Positions 24,786 through 36,363 of a stretch of 64,000 bases of DNA are shown in pieces. How positions within the stretch are numbered: position 1 is the first letter of the stretch; every line of letters starts with the position of its first letter. The stretch comes from Inia geoffrensis. Taxonomy: Eukaryota > Chordata > Mammalia > Artiodactyla > Iniidae. Both the position numbers and the translations under genes were made by a program. The notes under the pieces are model-generated. The model had not been told where the DNA came from. It worked only from the letters and a program-made list of their open reading frames with translations, and made no database searches. Location: assembly GCA_036417435.1 (NCBI GenBank), contig CM070908.1:51431090-51495089 (forward strand). Reading direction: 5' to 3'.

Positions 24786-26179
24786 AAAAAGGGTTGGCTT
24801 AAAATAATGTTTATCAGTGAAAAAACAAACAGTATTTTTGTAGTCTAAACAAAGATCTAGTCACACACACACACAGAGCTGAGTAACATTTTTGTAGCGT
24901 GCTTTTCATCAGAATTGGTTATAGTGAGAGACAAAAAGTGTGCTTCTGGATATATTTCGCTGACCTAGGAAATTCACTTGGGTAGAGTAATTGTTTTCTT
25001 CACAGTTCTGTTCCTGTGATCTTGGGTCAAGGATTCCTATGTTTTGAGAGACAGCTCAGTTAGCGATATTATCTCTGTGTGTAAAAGATGACCGCCGCTA
25101 GCACATTAGACAGAGCGTCTCTGGATAGTGGACTCCACTTGCTTTAATAATGAAAACCATTTTCACATTCAGAGCCAGGAGCTGTTAGCTGAGCCTGTTT
25201 AGCTGGCACAAGCTTATGCTGGCAACTCTTAAACTCTTGTACACTCCTGGGGAGACAGCTGCCACGTTGCAGTGGCTCTTCCTGTGGTTATTTCCTGTGT
25301 GAATCAGCAGAGGGCCCTTCTGACCCCTTCAGTTTGAATCAGGAAGCCCTTGTTGTTGTTTCAGACCCTGCCGTGCTGGATGAGGTGTGTTAACCTGTCT
25401 TACTGATCCAACAGAATAGCACACCTGTGTGTGTAGATGACCTGTCAGTTGTGATGAATTCACCAAAACCCCGTGGGTGCTGAGGCTTGGCATTTTCTGG
25501 GATTTTATCCTGTTTTGTGCTGCTTCACTTCCAATCAGTTCCGTTGCCACAGATGTAAACACAAAAATACATCTCCATTAAATGTTTCTTCGACATCAAG
25601 CAGATAATAGAACATCAACTTTCAGCTCTAAGGAGGGGAAGCAGCCGCACTTAGAGTCTGTTCCCTGTTCCCCAGCACAGACATCCAGACCTCGCCAGGG
25701 AGATGGGCTCGTCTCAGTGAACAGTTTAAAAGGTCCCCTGGAAGCCTGTCTGAGGGCTAAGTGATCCTAACAGGAAGGCTTTCCTAAAGAGGGGCCTGAA
25801 CTCTTCCTCCTGGACTGTCCACTTCTAACCCCATCCAGACGTCTCTGGCTCCCCCAGACTGGATAGGTTGTAAACTGAGCCCAGGTCAGCCCTTTAACCT
25901 GTTCCTGTTTCACCTTTCCAGCTGAGGAAGTGACACCCTAATGCACTGGGGAGTCTTTCCAGAAACCTGGGGGTAATTCCACTTTATCCTAATCTAATCT
26001 GTCAAATCTGTGAAGGCCCTGTCTCCTTCTGAAATTTGCCTTGAATCACTCACTTCCCAGTATTCACCAGCATCTTGGTGTTGGATGCATCATCTTCTTC
26101 CACTTGGATTATTACAGCAGTCTCCGAACTGTTTCCCTACCCCTACCCACCCCCACCTCTGCTTGCCTGTTCTCGCCAT

Positions 26180-26720
26180 GCAGTCAGAGTGATCTTGCAA
26201 AAACTTAACCTGATCTTATCATTGTCTGGCTCAGAATCCTCCTGTAGCTCTTAGGATAAAATACAAAATCCTTAGGTGTCCTGGGCCCACGTAATCTGAC
26301 CCTCCCCAAGCCCTCTAACATCTTGTACCCATGTCCTAACGTCCTCCACTCTCCTACAGGTTCTAGAAGGCCCTTCCCCTGCAGCCCTCTGCCCATGCCG
26401 TGCTCTCTGCCTGGGACGGTGTCTTCTGCCCGTCTTCCTAGCTCCCAGAGGGTCTTCAGGCTCTTGCTCAGCACAGCCCCCTCGGACATTTGTTGTTCCT
26501 GCCTCAAAGGTCACAGCCCCTGTCACAGACCCTTGTCACACCCTTTATTTCCTTCAGAGCATCTTCACAACTGTAACTGTTCAGATGTTTCCCCCCATGA
26601 GACTCTAAGTCATGCATGAGCAGGTCTGTTTGGTTTCTGCCCTGCTCTATCCTCGGGGCCCACGGAGCAGGAAGCCCGGCCTGTGGCATGTGCTCAGGGC
26701 AGGTGCTCAGGTGTCAATGC
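26180..26720 (+). mobile_element. L2 LINE 3' region
   Basis: Long degenerate match to the L2 3' coding end and UTR: cttaggataaaatacaaaat, cccacgtaatctgaccctcc, then ctctaagtcatgcatgagc and a ggcatgtgctcagg tail. Non-coding today. Confidence 0.7.
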
Positions 26721-27553
26721 CGAATGACCAGCTTTGTGATCAGAGTCACTTTCATGTCTTGTCCCACATCCCATGGAGAGAGCTGAGACAGGAAGGAAAT
26801 CACTTGCCCTGAGTTACGCAGCAGCCAGATCTGCTGCCAGAGTCCGTCCCACACGCCTGATGCTGTCTCCTGGGAATAGAGTTTAGATGCCAACTTTCCT
26901 ATGAGTTAGGGATAAAGTCCTCCTGAGCCCTGGAAGGCACACCTCGCCGTGGCCTCCCTCCTTGGGGACCAGAGACTCACACAGTGTAGACCAGCATCCT
27001 TCCTTCACTCAGTGGTGATGTGATGGGGCTTCGGGCTTGTCTTGCTCTGTAGCAGCAGTGAAGTTGGGTGACCGTTGTTGGAATAAATGCATGACTTATG
27101 TCTTGTTCCCTTCACAGGCATCGGGAGCAGATTCCAGCCACAGATGTGTGTTGTTTTGCCCCTCTTTAGTAGTGCTGACATTTAAAAATCGAGATCATCA
27201 TGTACAAACTTGAGTTTCTGTGTTCTCCTGTGGGTGGTGGTGGGAGAAAGATCGAGAAAACCAGCCCACAACTGTCTGGAGCTGGGCAGACACTTCCCCC
27301 AGAAACAAGGCGTGGGTTTCTTGTTTGTCCTGGTCTCTGCCCTGCCTGTTCTGTTCATTCATTTTACCTTCCTAGCGTTTGCAAGAATGTGAGCTTGCGG
27401 CCAGATCACATTTGGTACATGTACCCATATGTACGAGTAAAAATTGTAATTGACACTTTGTATAATTACTTGTTTCTCTGTCCCCACTTCCTCCTCCTTG
27501 TTCTTTTCTCTTCCACCTCCCTTTTCTTTTCCGTGGCCTCTCCTCTTTTACAG

Positions 27554-27727
27554 GTTCTGGGACTGCTGGTATGGACACTGATCGCTGGAACTGAGTACTT
27601 CCGGGTCCCTGCGTTTGGCTGGGTCATGTTTGTAGCTGTGTTTTACTGGGTCCTCACTGTCTTCTTCCTCATCATCTACATAACGATGACCTACACCAGG
27701 ATTCCCCAGGTGCCTTGGACCACGGTG
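27554..27727 (+). CDS. CMTM8: CMTM8 coding exon 2 (MARVEL membrane segments 1-2)
   Basis: CMTM8 is a four-pass MARVEL-domain protein of the chemokine-like factor superfamily; family literature links it to EGF-receptor turnover and growth restraint at the plasma membrane. The 174 bases translate without interruption into 58 residues, from VLGLLVWTLIAGTEYF to PQVPWTTV. They hold the end of the first membrane segment and all of the second (WVMFVAVFYWVLTVFFLIIY). The exon starts after a long pyrimidine tract ending in ttttacag and stops at GTG followed by the donor gtaagg; both junctions fall between codons, as in the other exons here. The reading frame continues past the donor to a stop at 27769, so exon limits were set by splice sites and by the known protein. 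Exon 1, with the start codon and cytosolic N-terminus, is upstream of the window. Identification is firm because the translated residues match CMTM8 rather than its paralogues. Confidence 0.96.
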
Positions 27728-28194
27728 GTAAGGAAACCATGGGTGTTCTTCCTATCCACTGCCCATTAGGTAGGACGGAACTTCGTCCTTCTCCAGACAA
27801 TTCGGGATTGTCTCTGCCAACAAAGCAGAGGGCAAAGCCAGGTGTTTTAAACCTGAGTGTGAAACAGCATTGTTGGAAGGTCCAGGAATTCCTTTTAGGC
27901 AAAGTAGCAAATGGGTCCTCAGAAGACTGAAGAAGTTCTGTTCTCTGCACACACTCTTGTTTTATTAATTCCCGTTAAACAGTGTCGTCTAGGAACAGGT
28001 GTGTCAGGGCATAGCCTCTGCAGATCTTCTGTCCTCCAGACCCCTCCTGGGGCTGTGGCTTTAACCCTTTTTGTACCGGAGTTTTTTTGATGTTGAGAGG
28101 TGAAGAGTTAGAATGAAAAATGAAAGTCACTGTTAGAGCAACTACGTGACCTCACATGGGGGAGCAGGAGTGGTCAAGAGTGACTGGATTCTTG

Positions 28195-28400
28195 GGCTTC
28201 CGTGGTGGCGCAGTGGTTGAGAGTCCACCTGCCGATGCAGCGGACACGGGTTCGTGCCCCGGTCTGGGAGGATCCCACGTGCCGCTGAGCGGCTGGGGCC
28301 GTGAGCCATGGTCGCTGAGCCTGCGCGTCCGGAGGCTGTGCTCCTCAACGGGAGAGGCCACAGCAGTGAGAGGCCCGCATACCGCAAAAAAAAAAAAAAA
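28195..28400 (+). mobile_element. CHR-2 SINE, short form, recent
   Basis: Forward short CHR-2 with a pure A-run tail of 17 bases. Flanked by an exact 19-bp duplication running from 28176 to 28194 and from 28401 to 28419. The perfect duplication and clean tail suggest one of the younger insertions in the window. Confidence 0.95.
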
Positions 28401-28456
28401 AAGAGTGACTGGATTCTTGTCCTGAATAGATAAGAAAATGTGTAGATTACAGAACC

Positions 28457-28834
28457 TGTCTTTGTCTGCTTGGGTGCCAAAACAGAATACTCTAGATGGG
28501 AAGCTTCAATGACAGAAATTTCTCCCAGTTCTAGAGGCCAGAAGTCTAAGATCAGGTGTCAGTATAGTTGGTTTCTGGTGAAAGCTCTCCTCCTGGCTTG
28601 CAGATGCCTGCTGATCTTGCTGTGTCCTCATATGGCAGAGAGAGAAAGAGAGGATGTGAGCCCCCTTTCGTCTCTTCTTAGAAGGGTGCTAACCCTCTCA
28701 GGGGGACCCACTCTCATGAGCTTCTCTAACCCCAATTACCTCAAAGGCCCCGTATCCAACTACTATCACGTTGAGGGTTAGGGCTTCAACATATGAATTT
28801 GGGGAGACACATTCAGTCCATAATGTTCTGCCCC
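28457..28834 (-). mobile_element. MaLR LTR, reverse (3' LTR of a decayed element)
   Basis: Reverse MLT/MST-class LTR: tgtctttgtctgcttgggtg, cccagttctagaggccag, cttcaacatatgaatttggg. The internal sequence follows after a SINE. Retroviral-like remnant with no coding capacity seen. Confidence 0.78.
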
Positions 28835-29240
28835 GGGCCTCCTTGGTGGTGCAGTGGTTAAGAATCTGCCTGTCAATGCTGGGGACACAGGTTAAAGCCC
28901 TGGTCTGGGAAGATCCCACGTGCCACGGAGCAACTAAGCCCGTGTGCCACAACTACTGAGCCTGCACTCTAGAGCCCACGAGCCACAACTACTGAGCCCA
29001 TGCGCCACATCTACTGAAGCCCACGTGCTCTAGAGCCTGTGCTCCTCAACAAGAGAAGCCACCACAATGAGAAGCCCGCACACCACAATGAAGAGTAGCC
29101 CCCACTTGACTCATCTAGAGAAAGCCTGCGTGCAGCAACGAAGACCCAACACAGTCAAAAATAATAAGTAAATAAAAATAAATAAATGTATAAAAAATAC
29201 TATACTAATATCAATAAAAATAATAGTATATTAAAAAAAA
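28835..29240 (+). mobile_element. CHR-2 SINE, long form
   Basis: Forward long CHR-2 with several tandem ccacaactactgagcc units and an A/T-rich tail of taaataaa units. Near-duplicate targets ttctgcccc (28826-28834) and ttctgctcccc (29241-29251). It splits the MaLR LTR from its internal part. Confidence 0.88.
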
Positions 29241-29251
29241 TTCTGCTCCCC

Positions 29252-30745
29252 AATCTTGACCATCTCACATGCAAATACATTCGTTCCATCTCAACATCCC
29301 CCAAACTCATTCCAGCATCAACTAAAGTCTTGATCCAAGGTCTCCTTTAAGTATCATCTATGTCAGATATGGGTGGGGCTTGAGGTACAGTTCATCCCGA
29401 GGCAGAATTCCTCTCCAGCTATGAACCTGTGAAACCAGACAAGTTGAGTGCTTCCAAAATACAGCGGTGAGACGGGTACAGATAGACATTCCCATTTCAA
29501 AAGGGAGAAATAGGAAAGAAGGAAGGGGTGACAGGTCCCCAGCAAGCCCAAAGTTACAAGGCAAATTCCATCTGATCTTAAGGCTCCAGAACAATCCTTC
29601 TTTTGGTTCAGTGCTCTGCCTTCCTGGTGCATTGGGGTAGCGTTGTCACCCTGGTGTCTCTGCAGGGTGGCCCTGCCCCTGGGGCCCTGGGTAGGGGCAT
29701 CCTGACTCACAGAAATCCCACCCTTTGAAACTGAGGAGGAACCAGCCTGTGCACTGGGCCCACGATGAGAGTGGCAGCCCTGATGATCTCTGAATCACCT
29801 TCGGATGATTCATTCCTTTCGTGAAAGATAAAGCTATTTCGCAGTCAAATAGTTCTGTGGTTCGTTCTGTTCCATAGAATCCAAGAAGTTCCATAGCCCT
29901 CCTTCATTTTGGCCCATCTGCATCCCCTTCATTTCTAACTTGTAATGTTTCTACTGATGTAATCCCTTACCTATTCCTGGCTTCTGCTGAGATGGTCGGT
30001 TAGATCTGTGGTTTGTACCTGTAATCTCTTTCTCAGAAGGCTGTTTGGCCACACCCTGAGTGTTCTCTTCTGAAAGAGCTTTCTCAGTTTTCGCAATATG
30101 GCTGAGCTGAGAATTTTTCAAATCTTCAAGTTCTGGTTCTTTTTGGTTTTGTTATTTTTATTTTTTTGGCTGCGCTGCGTGGCGTGTGGGATCTTAGTTC
30201 CCTGAGCAGGGATCGAACCCGTACCCCCTGCATTGGAAGTGCAGAGTCTTAACCACTGGACTGCCAAGGAAGTCCCACTTCTGGTTCTTTTTTGCTTAAC
30301 AATTCCTTCTTCAATTCATCTCTCCTTTTGCATTTTCCTCCAAGCTGTCGGGGGAACCAGGCCACTCCTTCGGCACTTTGCTAAAAAAATTTCCTCAGCT
30401 AAATGTTCAGTGTCATTGCTTGAAGTTCTCCCTTCCACAAAACACTAGAACACCTTTCAGGCAAGTTCTTTGCCACTTTATAGCAAGGATCACCTTTCCT
30501 CCAGTTTCCAATAACATATATTCCTCATTTCCATCTGAGACCTCACCAGAATCTCCTTTAAACATCCATATTTCTAGCATGTGCCTCAAAACTCTCCAGC
30601 CGCTCTTCATTAGCCAGTGCCAAAGCCACTTCCATATTTTTAGCTATTTTGTGACAGTTCTGAAGGGACTCGAAGTCTTGGTCTCCTGACTGCTGGTCGG
30701 GGTTCTTATTTTGCTGACCTCTGGCCTAGAGCATCTATTAGTCTG
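29252..30745 (-). mobile_element. MaLR internal region remnant, reverse
   Basis: Reads in reverse as the internal part of a MST/THE1-class MaLR element: ccccaaactcattccagcat at the left, and the tctgagacctcaccagaatc and gccagtgccaaagcc blocks at the right. It ends at tattagtctgt, where a 5' LTR would begin but is missing. Split by a CHR-1 at 30145. No retroviral protein can be read. Confidence 0.72.
30145..30278 (-). mobile_element. CHR-1 SINE nested in MaLR
   Basis: Reverse CHR-1 with 14-bp duplications ttctggttcttttt at 30131-30144 and 30279-30292. Confidence 0.92.
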
Positions 30746-30914
30746 TCTCTCCTCCAAACCTAAGCCTCCTTCATTGATTTATTACATTAAGAACTTAAAA
30801 TATTGCCTTTAATGTTATTATTATTTTTTTTTCTTGCTTAACACTGCTCCCTTCCGAAACTCCCTGGTTTTAAAATGCTCTGATTTGCATTTTCAGAATT
30901 TATCATCATGGGGT

Positions 30915-31000
30915 GTGTCCCCATTTTATAGCTAAGGAAACTGAGGTTTGGAGCCTCCTGACTTTGCACAGGTTCACACGCAATTGGACCCATGTCTCTC
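30915..31000 (-). mobile_element. MIR fragment
   Basis: ccccattttatagctaagga followed by aactgaggtttgg and a caggttcacac end match the reverse MIR core. Confidence 0.6.
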
Positions 31001-31664
31001 GACTTCCATCCAGCAGTTTTTTCTGATGTCGTCCTGCTCTGGGTGCTCCTCTGCCTGAGTAGTGAGTAGGAGCCCCGGCCAGCAGTCAGGAGACCCCTCC
31101 ATGTTGGGGTTCCACACTCACACGTGTGAAGAGACCAAAAAGTCATGCAAGTGAGCGTAAACTGTTGAATCCTTGCCACCCATATGCACTGACTTAAACA
31201 ACAGCAGGATATTCTTCACAGAGAAGTAAGCTGGAAATGTGCTCCCAGGATCGCTAGATCTTCTGTTGTTGTTTTCCCTTCCTAAGAGAATCCAGAAATC
31301 TGGGTTTCTGTGTAAACTCCCCCAGTTTTGAGATGTTTACAGACAAATTTTGAAAATTTTGCTTGCTGCTGGCAGATGCTAAACGTCAGACGCCTCTGCC
31401 TTCTAGTTGGGATATTTTATTTGCTGCTCCAACTGAGGAGCCCCTTTGCAACCCCTCAAAGCGTTGGTAAGCGAGGAAGCAGGGTGCACCGAGTACCCCC
31501 AAGGCGCCGAGGAGCTGCCTTCTCATCGCCCTTGTCCCCTGCCCCCCTCACAAGTCCAGGTGGGCCCCTTGCCACAGCCGGGGTGCGCTTCTGGCCGCTT
31601 CTGAGGTCCGGGTATGCCCGGACCTTCCCAGGCTCCCTAAACACTCTGCGCCTCTGTCTCCCAG

Positions 31665-31781
31665 GGTCTGTGCTTTAATGGCAGTGCCTTCGTGTTATAC
31701 CTCTCAGCCGCTATTGTGGATGCGTCTTCTGTCTCCCCGGAGAGGGACAGTCACAACTTCAACAGCTGGGCAGCCTCGTCG
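31665..31781 (+). CDS. CMTM8: CMTM8 coding exon 3 (membrane segment 3 and extracellular loop)
   Basis: This 117-base, 39-codon exon lies between acceptor ctcccag and donor gtgagt, again in phase 0. It encodes GLCFNGSAFVLYLSAAIVDA, which is the third membrane segment, then a polar loop (SSVSPERDSHNFNSW) leading to the last segment. Joined to exon 2 it gives the family order TTV-GLCFNG. It contains no stop or frameshift. The isoleucine in SAAIVD is a conservative choice where I recall valine in the human protein. The upstream stretch back to about 31328 is also open but has no family similarity and is intronic. Confidence 0.95.
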
Positions 31782-33210
31782 GTGAGTGAGCACTTCATCC
31801 CCACGGTCTCCTCCTCCCTCCCCAAGGCCGGCTGAGGATCTGGGCGAGGAGGACAAAGTTACTTGCAGGGAAAAGCATCACCTGCGGGCGGGACACCTTG
31901 GCAGTGAACTTCCTGGTTTGAGTATCATGGGGCCTCCGGATGGCCTGGAGCACAAAGAGGCTGAAAGAGTCCGCTTGAGTGAAAGCCAAAATGCTAGAAC
32001 AAAATAAGTGTTTGAGGGATTCTAAGAATAATTCTGCTGCCTACAGTGTCAGTGGGAGAGAGAGGCAGAAAATGAGCACACTAGGATTCTGTTTGTTGAA
32101 GTAGAAATGTTTGTTTATGCTCTAAGGATGCCTAGGAAGATAGAGACCAGCAGAGGCTCCTTCCAGGGACTGTGGTGGACCATGAGGAGTGTGGGATGAG
32201 GGGCTTCTATGTTTTAATTTATGCGTTTATGTACTGTTTGCATTTTTAAACCATAAGTGTGTATTTTTCAAATTTAAAAAACGAGTTTTAAAAGTTTCTC
32301 TGAGTTGGGCCTTATAATATTCCATCCGCAGTAGAAGTGATGGGGGCGGGAGGCAGGCAGGCAGACAGGAAGACCAACAGTATGATGTTAAAGCTCGTGG
32401 GTGATCCATGCGTGTTCATCATATTCTTGACCTATATTTCAAAATCTTTATTTAAGGGTAAAGAGCGTGGGTCCACGTGAGATTAAAAGTCACAGGGCTC
32501 AAGTTAGCACACAGCAAGAATCAGCTGGTCAGATGCAAACTGGTATATATAGGATGGATAAACAACAAGGTCCTCCTGTATAGCACTGGGAACTATATTC
32601 AATATCCTGTGATAAACCATCATGGAAAAGAATATGAAAAGGAATGTACATATATGTATAACTGAGTCACTTTGCAATACAGCAGAAATTAGCACAACAC
32701 TGTAAATCAACTGGACGTCAATAAAATTTTTTTTTAAATGAAGAATCAGGTGGAACTGGGCTGTGGTGGCCCCAGGAGAGGGCCTGCTGTTTTCCCAGCT
32801 CTGCACCCACACCCCATGTGGGCCCCTGGCTTCCTTCCGCCCACTCAGCTTGTTTGTGTAAACTGAGCCTGTGACAGTGTGAGGTTAAGCTTTGGTCTAA
32901 AATCACCGATACTAAATTAGAAATACATGGGCTTTTCTCAGATGCACACCACCATATTCACCCCCACGTGAACACCCTGGGCTTATTGGAGTAAGACTAC
33001 AGGCTTTCCAGATAGGTTCCAAAAAAGAAAAACAGTCTAGCCTGAAATTGTTTCAGAAGGAAGGTAATTGAACCAATAAAGCAAGTTTAGATGAGAAAGC
33101 TTGGAGTCAAGGGATGCCATAAGTGCATTATTCAGTAGAGGTGAAATGACAACTTTTGCTAATTAGGATGTGCCCTAAACCCCCTTTCTATTATGCTTTG
33201 TTTTCTCCAG
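31782..33210 (+). other. CMTM8: CMTM8 intron 3
   Basis: This intron of about 1.4 kb has donor gtgagt and acceptor ttttctccag. Its only clear repeat is an L1 3'-UTR fragment at 32495-32738. The rest (31782-32490 and 32740-33210) shows nothing I can name. Confidence 0.85.
32495..32738 (+). mobile_element. Artiodactyl L1 3' UTR fragment
   Basis: Forward L1 3' end: gtcctcctgtatagcactgg, tcaatatcctgtgataaacc and caactggacgtcaataaaa before the A/T run. The same family appears reversed at 34841-34957 and 60800-61135. Confidence 0.85.
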
Positions 33211-33294
33211 TTCTTCGCCTTCCTGGTCACCATCTGCTATGCTGGAAACACGTATTTCAGTTTTATAGCTTGGAGATCCAGGACCATACAGTGA
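33211..33294 (+). CDS. CMTM8: CMTM8 coding exon 4 (last membrane segment and C-terminus)
   Basis: The coding part of the terminal exon is 84 bases: 27 residues, FFAFLVTICYAGNTYFSFIA then WRSRTIQ, and a TGA at 33292-33294. It follows the strong acceptor ttttctccag. The hydrophobic run is the fourth MARVEL membrane segment, and the short basic tail (WRSRTIQ) would be cytosolic. Exons 2-4 together give 124 residues, which leaves about 49 residues for the absent exon 1 to reach the usual CMTM8 length of about 173. The gene looks intact and functional here, with no disabling change in the visible part. Confidence 0.95.
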   Translation, partial: FFAFLVTICYAGNTYFSFIAWRSRTIQ

Positions 33295-33640
33295 TTCGCC
33301 ATTTTGAGAATTAAAAGGGAAAAAAAAAGGAAGAATCTCACTGTAAAAACAGCTGTAGGTATAATGTATATTTCCAGAGAATTGTATTTAACTAATGTTT
33401 TTATATACTTAAATTTGCTCATAGTGGTTTGTTATAATTAAACTGGATACTTACTGCAAAGTGCTGTAGCTTATAATGAATCTTAAATATCTTGTTGATG
33501 TCTTCATAGACCTTATTTTCTTAGGCAATGTATTAGAAATAGATAAATTGCTAATATTAAGAATGCATCAAGTTTGTAAACCTAACTTTTAAAAATGCCA
33601 GATTCTTTTTTCATTAAATGTTTCACAATCCAGGATAATG
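33295..33640 (+). other. CMTM8: CMTM8 3' UTR (end estimated)
   Basis: AT-rich sequence follows the stop codon with no recognisable interspersed repeat. ATTAAA hexamers occur at 33437-33442 and 33613-33618. The second is followed at about 33638 by a GT-rich stretch (aatgtggcgtctg) that would suit a downstream cleavage element. I therefore place the likely transcript end near 33630-33640. The exact cleavage site is inferred, not seen. Confidence 0.6.
33613..33618 (+). terminator. CMTM8: Probable CMTM8 poly(A) signal (ATTAAA)
   Basis: This is the common one-base variant of the polyadenylation hexamer, 319 bases after the stop codon, with a GT-rich element about 20-25 bases further on. The alternative at 33437-33442 has a less convincing downstream context. 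Confidence 0.5.
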
Positions 33641-34840
33641 TGGCGTCTGACTCAAGGAAGGAGATCTATTGCTGAAGCCTGAGGCTGGGGGCTATGGGGA
33701 ATTCTTCATCCTCACGGGGTTGCCTGGGGTGATATTGCCAGGAGACACTGTCGACAGCCCCCCAGGCCAGCGCGGTCAGAGAGACCCATCTCCCCAAGTC
33801 TGGGTATCGCCGGCGGCATGAGTCTCACATGCCAACTAGCTGGCACAGAAAGCATCTAATGAGACACTAGCCTTAGAACTTAGTAATGAGCTCGCCTTAA
33901 GTGGTGCTCTGAGCACAGTGGCTGATGTGCTGGTGGTATTTTTTTCTAATACAGATTAAAATAAGCTCATAACCATTAAAAGGATAAATACTTGCATGTA
34001 CCTTAAAAACCATTTTGCTGACCACAGAGACACAGGTACCATATTAGGTGGAACATATCGGACCAAAAGGCTCCAAATCTCCAAGCCCTAATATTTTGTA
34101 ACATTGTTATTAGATATCATGAGACAGTGGGAAGAACCCCATTCTGGAGGCAGATGTGCACTTAGAGGAAGTGTCTTTAGGCAAGATGGTTCTTGCTGGA
34201 ATGGCAGTGTATCTTGGGTGATTTTTCAAACTGAAAAACAAAAAACCACTGAAACGTTAGTATAGTTGATGATAGGGAGAGGGTTCAGCCGTGCACTCTG
34301 TGGACGTGGCCCCGTGGCCTCCTCTTTTCTGCTCGTGTGGCAGTGCTGTTTTCTTTCTGTTGTGTGTTGTTTGCGTTGGTTTTCCTGTTCATCTAATTCC
34401 TTAGCCAAGCTCTGTTTCCCCCTATAAAGGAGAGTTGGGATTTCTTCAGTGTCTAATGACACCCACCCCAGACCTTTGAAAGGAACAATGAAGAATGTTC
34501 TTGGGTTGTGTGTCCAAAAAGGTAGTGGGGAGGGGACACCAAGAGGGAGAGGTGGGGTGGAGGGTGGGAGTGGGTGGGCGTGGGGAACACGAGAGGCCTC
34601 TTTGGGTCCCGCATGTAGCCATGAAGCTTCAGCTTCAGTGACGCAGACCTGCAGGTGACCGGGGCTGCGATCTTTCTGGAGCGGCGTTCCCAGTCCTCAC
34701 CCGGACAGCCTCCGACTCGCTGATTTTGCAAGAAGAGCTGAAATAACTAGTCAGGGTTTGTGTGTGCTGCCTCTCTGTCCATCTCTCCCTCTCACACTCC
34801 CAGAAGCATGTTCACCTTGCATGTACCTGGTGGATTTTTT

Positions 34841-34957
34841 TTTTAATTGAAATATAGTTGATTTACAATGTTGTGTTAGTTTCAGGTGTACAGCAAAGTG
34901 ATTTAGTTTTTTATATATATATGTACACATATATTCTTTTTTACATTCTCTTTCATT
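34841..34957 (-). mobile_element. L1 3' UTR fragment, very short insertion
   Basis: Reverse: attgaaatatagttgattta and ttagtttcaggtgtacagca. Only about 115 bp of the 3' end was inserted. Near-duplicate targets acctggtggattttt (about 34826) and acctggtagattttt (about 34958). Confidence 0.82.
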
Positions 34958-36363
34958 ACCTGGTAGATTTTTAAAGTACTTTATATTGCAATCAAGTCTC
35001 TACAAGAGGCAGAAAAACTGTAACCTAAGAGGTCTGTTTCTGGAAACAGTCATAAAGAAAGAAGCCTGCTTTTATGATTGTGTGGGGGTGTGTGTGTGTG
35101 TGAGTGTGATTTCTATAATCATGGACACATATATAGCAAGTAACTTCCGGAGTAAAAGATTTCATGAGCTACTTTGAAATGTCTTCCAAATAGACCACAA
35201 CCAGCCGTAGGCCTTTCCTGAACCGGTAGCGCCAAAGAGATCTATTTCAAGAGATCAGTGATTCATTTGCATCCATGTGGAGGGGACTTGCTGTCATGTT
35301 TTTATATGTGTCTTTTCAAGAGCATGACCCTTTGTGTTGCCTTAAAAGTTCACCCCAAAAAACCACCAAAAAACCAAAAAACATTTATTTTTGGCTGAAA
35401 GGAAATTATTTCTTCTTTTGAATGCTGAGAGACTTTGTTCATGAATAATTTTTAAGTGTGAGTTTTTAGACAACAAAATGATTCTATTATTCAGCTAAAG
35501 CTATAAGTTTTGAACTGGGTTTAATTTTTCTCTCGAGAAGGAAGAAAAAAACAAAAGGAAAGCCACATGCAACACAGCCAGCATAACAAGAATAGGTTTC
35601 TGGGGTTGAAAAATGTTGTTACAGGGATAGTATAGTGTGCTTACACTCTGCTGTCTGTGCTCGCTGTCTGCATTCACCTCTTAGCCCTTCCAGAACCATC
35701 ACGTTCTCTTTGATAGAGCTGGGTGGGTTTTAATTTGATGTATATTCACACTCATGGCAAATCAATGAAATGCTTTAGACATTTAATCTCTCACCATTGC
35801 TATTTCCAACTCCTAGCCCCCAAAGGTAAATATTTAGCCAATATTTTAAAACTGTAAGAAAATCTAGAAACAAGAATGTTCAGTGTCAGTTGCTTTTGTA
35901 CATTTTTAAATTGCTCCCTTCATAGGAAAATCCCTTCAGGGTATCAGCACACACAAGATTTTAAATACATAAAATATCTCTGCGTAGAGGACAGACATTT
36001 AAAACCACTAACTGAAGATGCAGCCCTGGGTAGAAAATCAATTTAAAAGTCTGTATTTCTGTTCCCTATGTGATTATTAAATTGAAAAGAGAGATTTTCA
36101 CAGAAAAAACCAATCCAGGTATACAGGCAGACCTCATTTTATTGCGCTTCACCTTACTGCACTTCACAGATACTGTGTTTTATACAAATTGAAGGTTTGT
36201 GGCAACCCTATGTGGAGCAAGCCTATCGGTGCCATTTTTCCAGCAGCATTTTCTCATGCATGTCTCTGTGTCACATTTTTGTAATTCTCCCAATATTTCA
36301 AACTTTCTCATGTTTCTTATGGTGATCTGTGATCTGTGATCAGTGATCTTTGATGCTACTATT

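Larger units (their letters stand above)
1..27553 (+). other. CMTM8: CMTM8 intron 1, 3' part
   Basis: This stretch precedes CMTM8 exon 2 and has no exon of its own that I can support. Its content is mainly repeats, listed separately. Stretches with nothing I recognise are roughly 2530-3080, 3560-4020, 4790-5410, 5606-8037 (apart from a G-run block at 7753), 8937-9390, 9910-10500, 13470-13930, 14325-15690, 16255-16620, 17045-18150, 18351-19010, 19910-20565, 20945-22225, 22422-23180, 24790-26180 and 26720-27553. Open frames in these parts are short, lack family resemblance and look like chance. Confidence 0.8.
27728..31664 (+). other. CMTM8: CMTM8 intron 2
   Basis: This intron of about 3.9 kb has donor gtaagg and acceptor ctcccag. 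It is dominated by a decayed MaLR retrotransposon (about 28457-30745), split by one CHR-2 and one CHR-1 SINE, plus a separate CHR-2 at 28195. A short MIR-like patch lies at 30915-31000. I recognise nothing in 27728-28175 or 31000-31664. Confidence 0.85.

Noticed and set aside
27200..27769. 189-residue open frame as a complete gene
   Set aside because: Only 27554-27727 matches CMTM8; the upstream part is intron read through a splice acceptor, and the tail is intron 2.
31328..31678. 116-residue open frame before CMTM8 exon 3
   Set aside because: It is in a different frame from exon 3, has no recognisable domain and crosses a good splice acceptor; treated as chance.
33437..33442. ATTAAA as the main CMTM8 poly(A) signal
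   Set aside because: Possible, but its downstream context is weaker than that of 33613-33618; kept only as an alternative.
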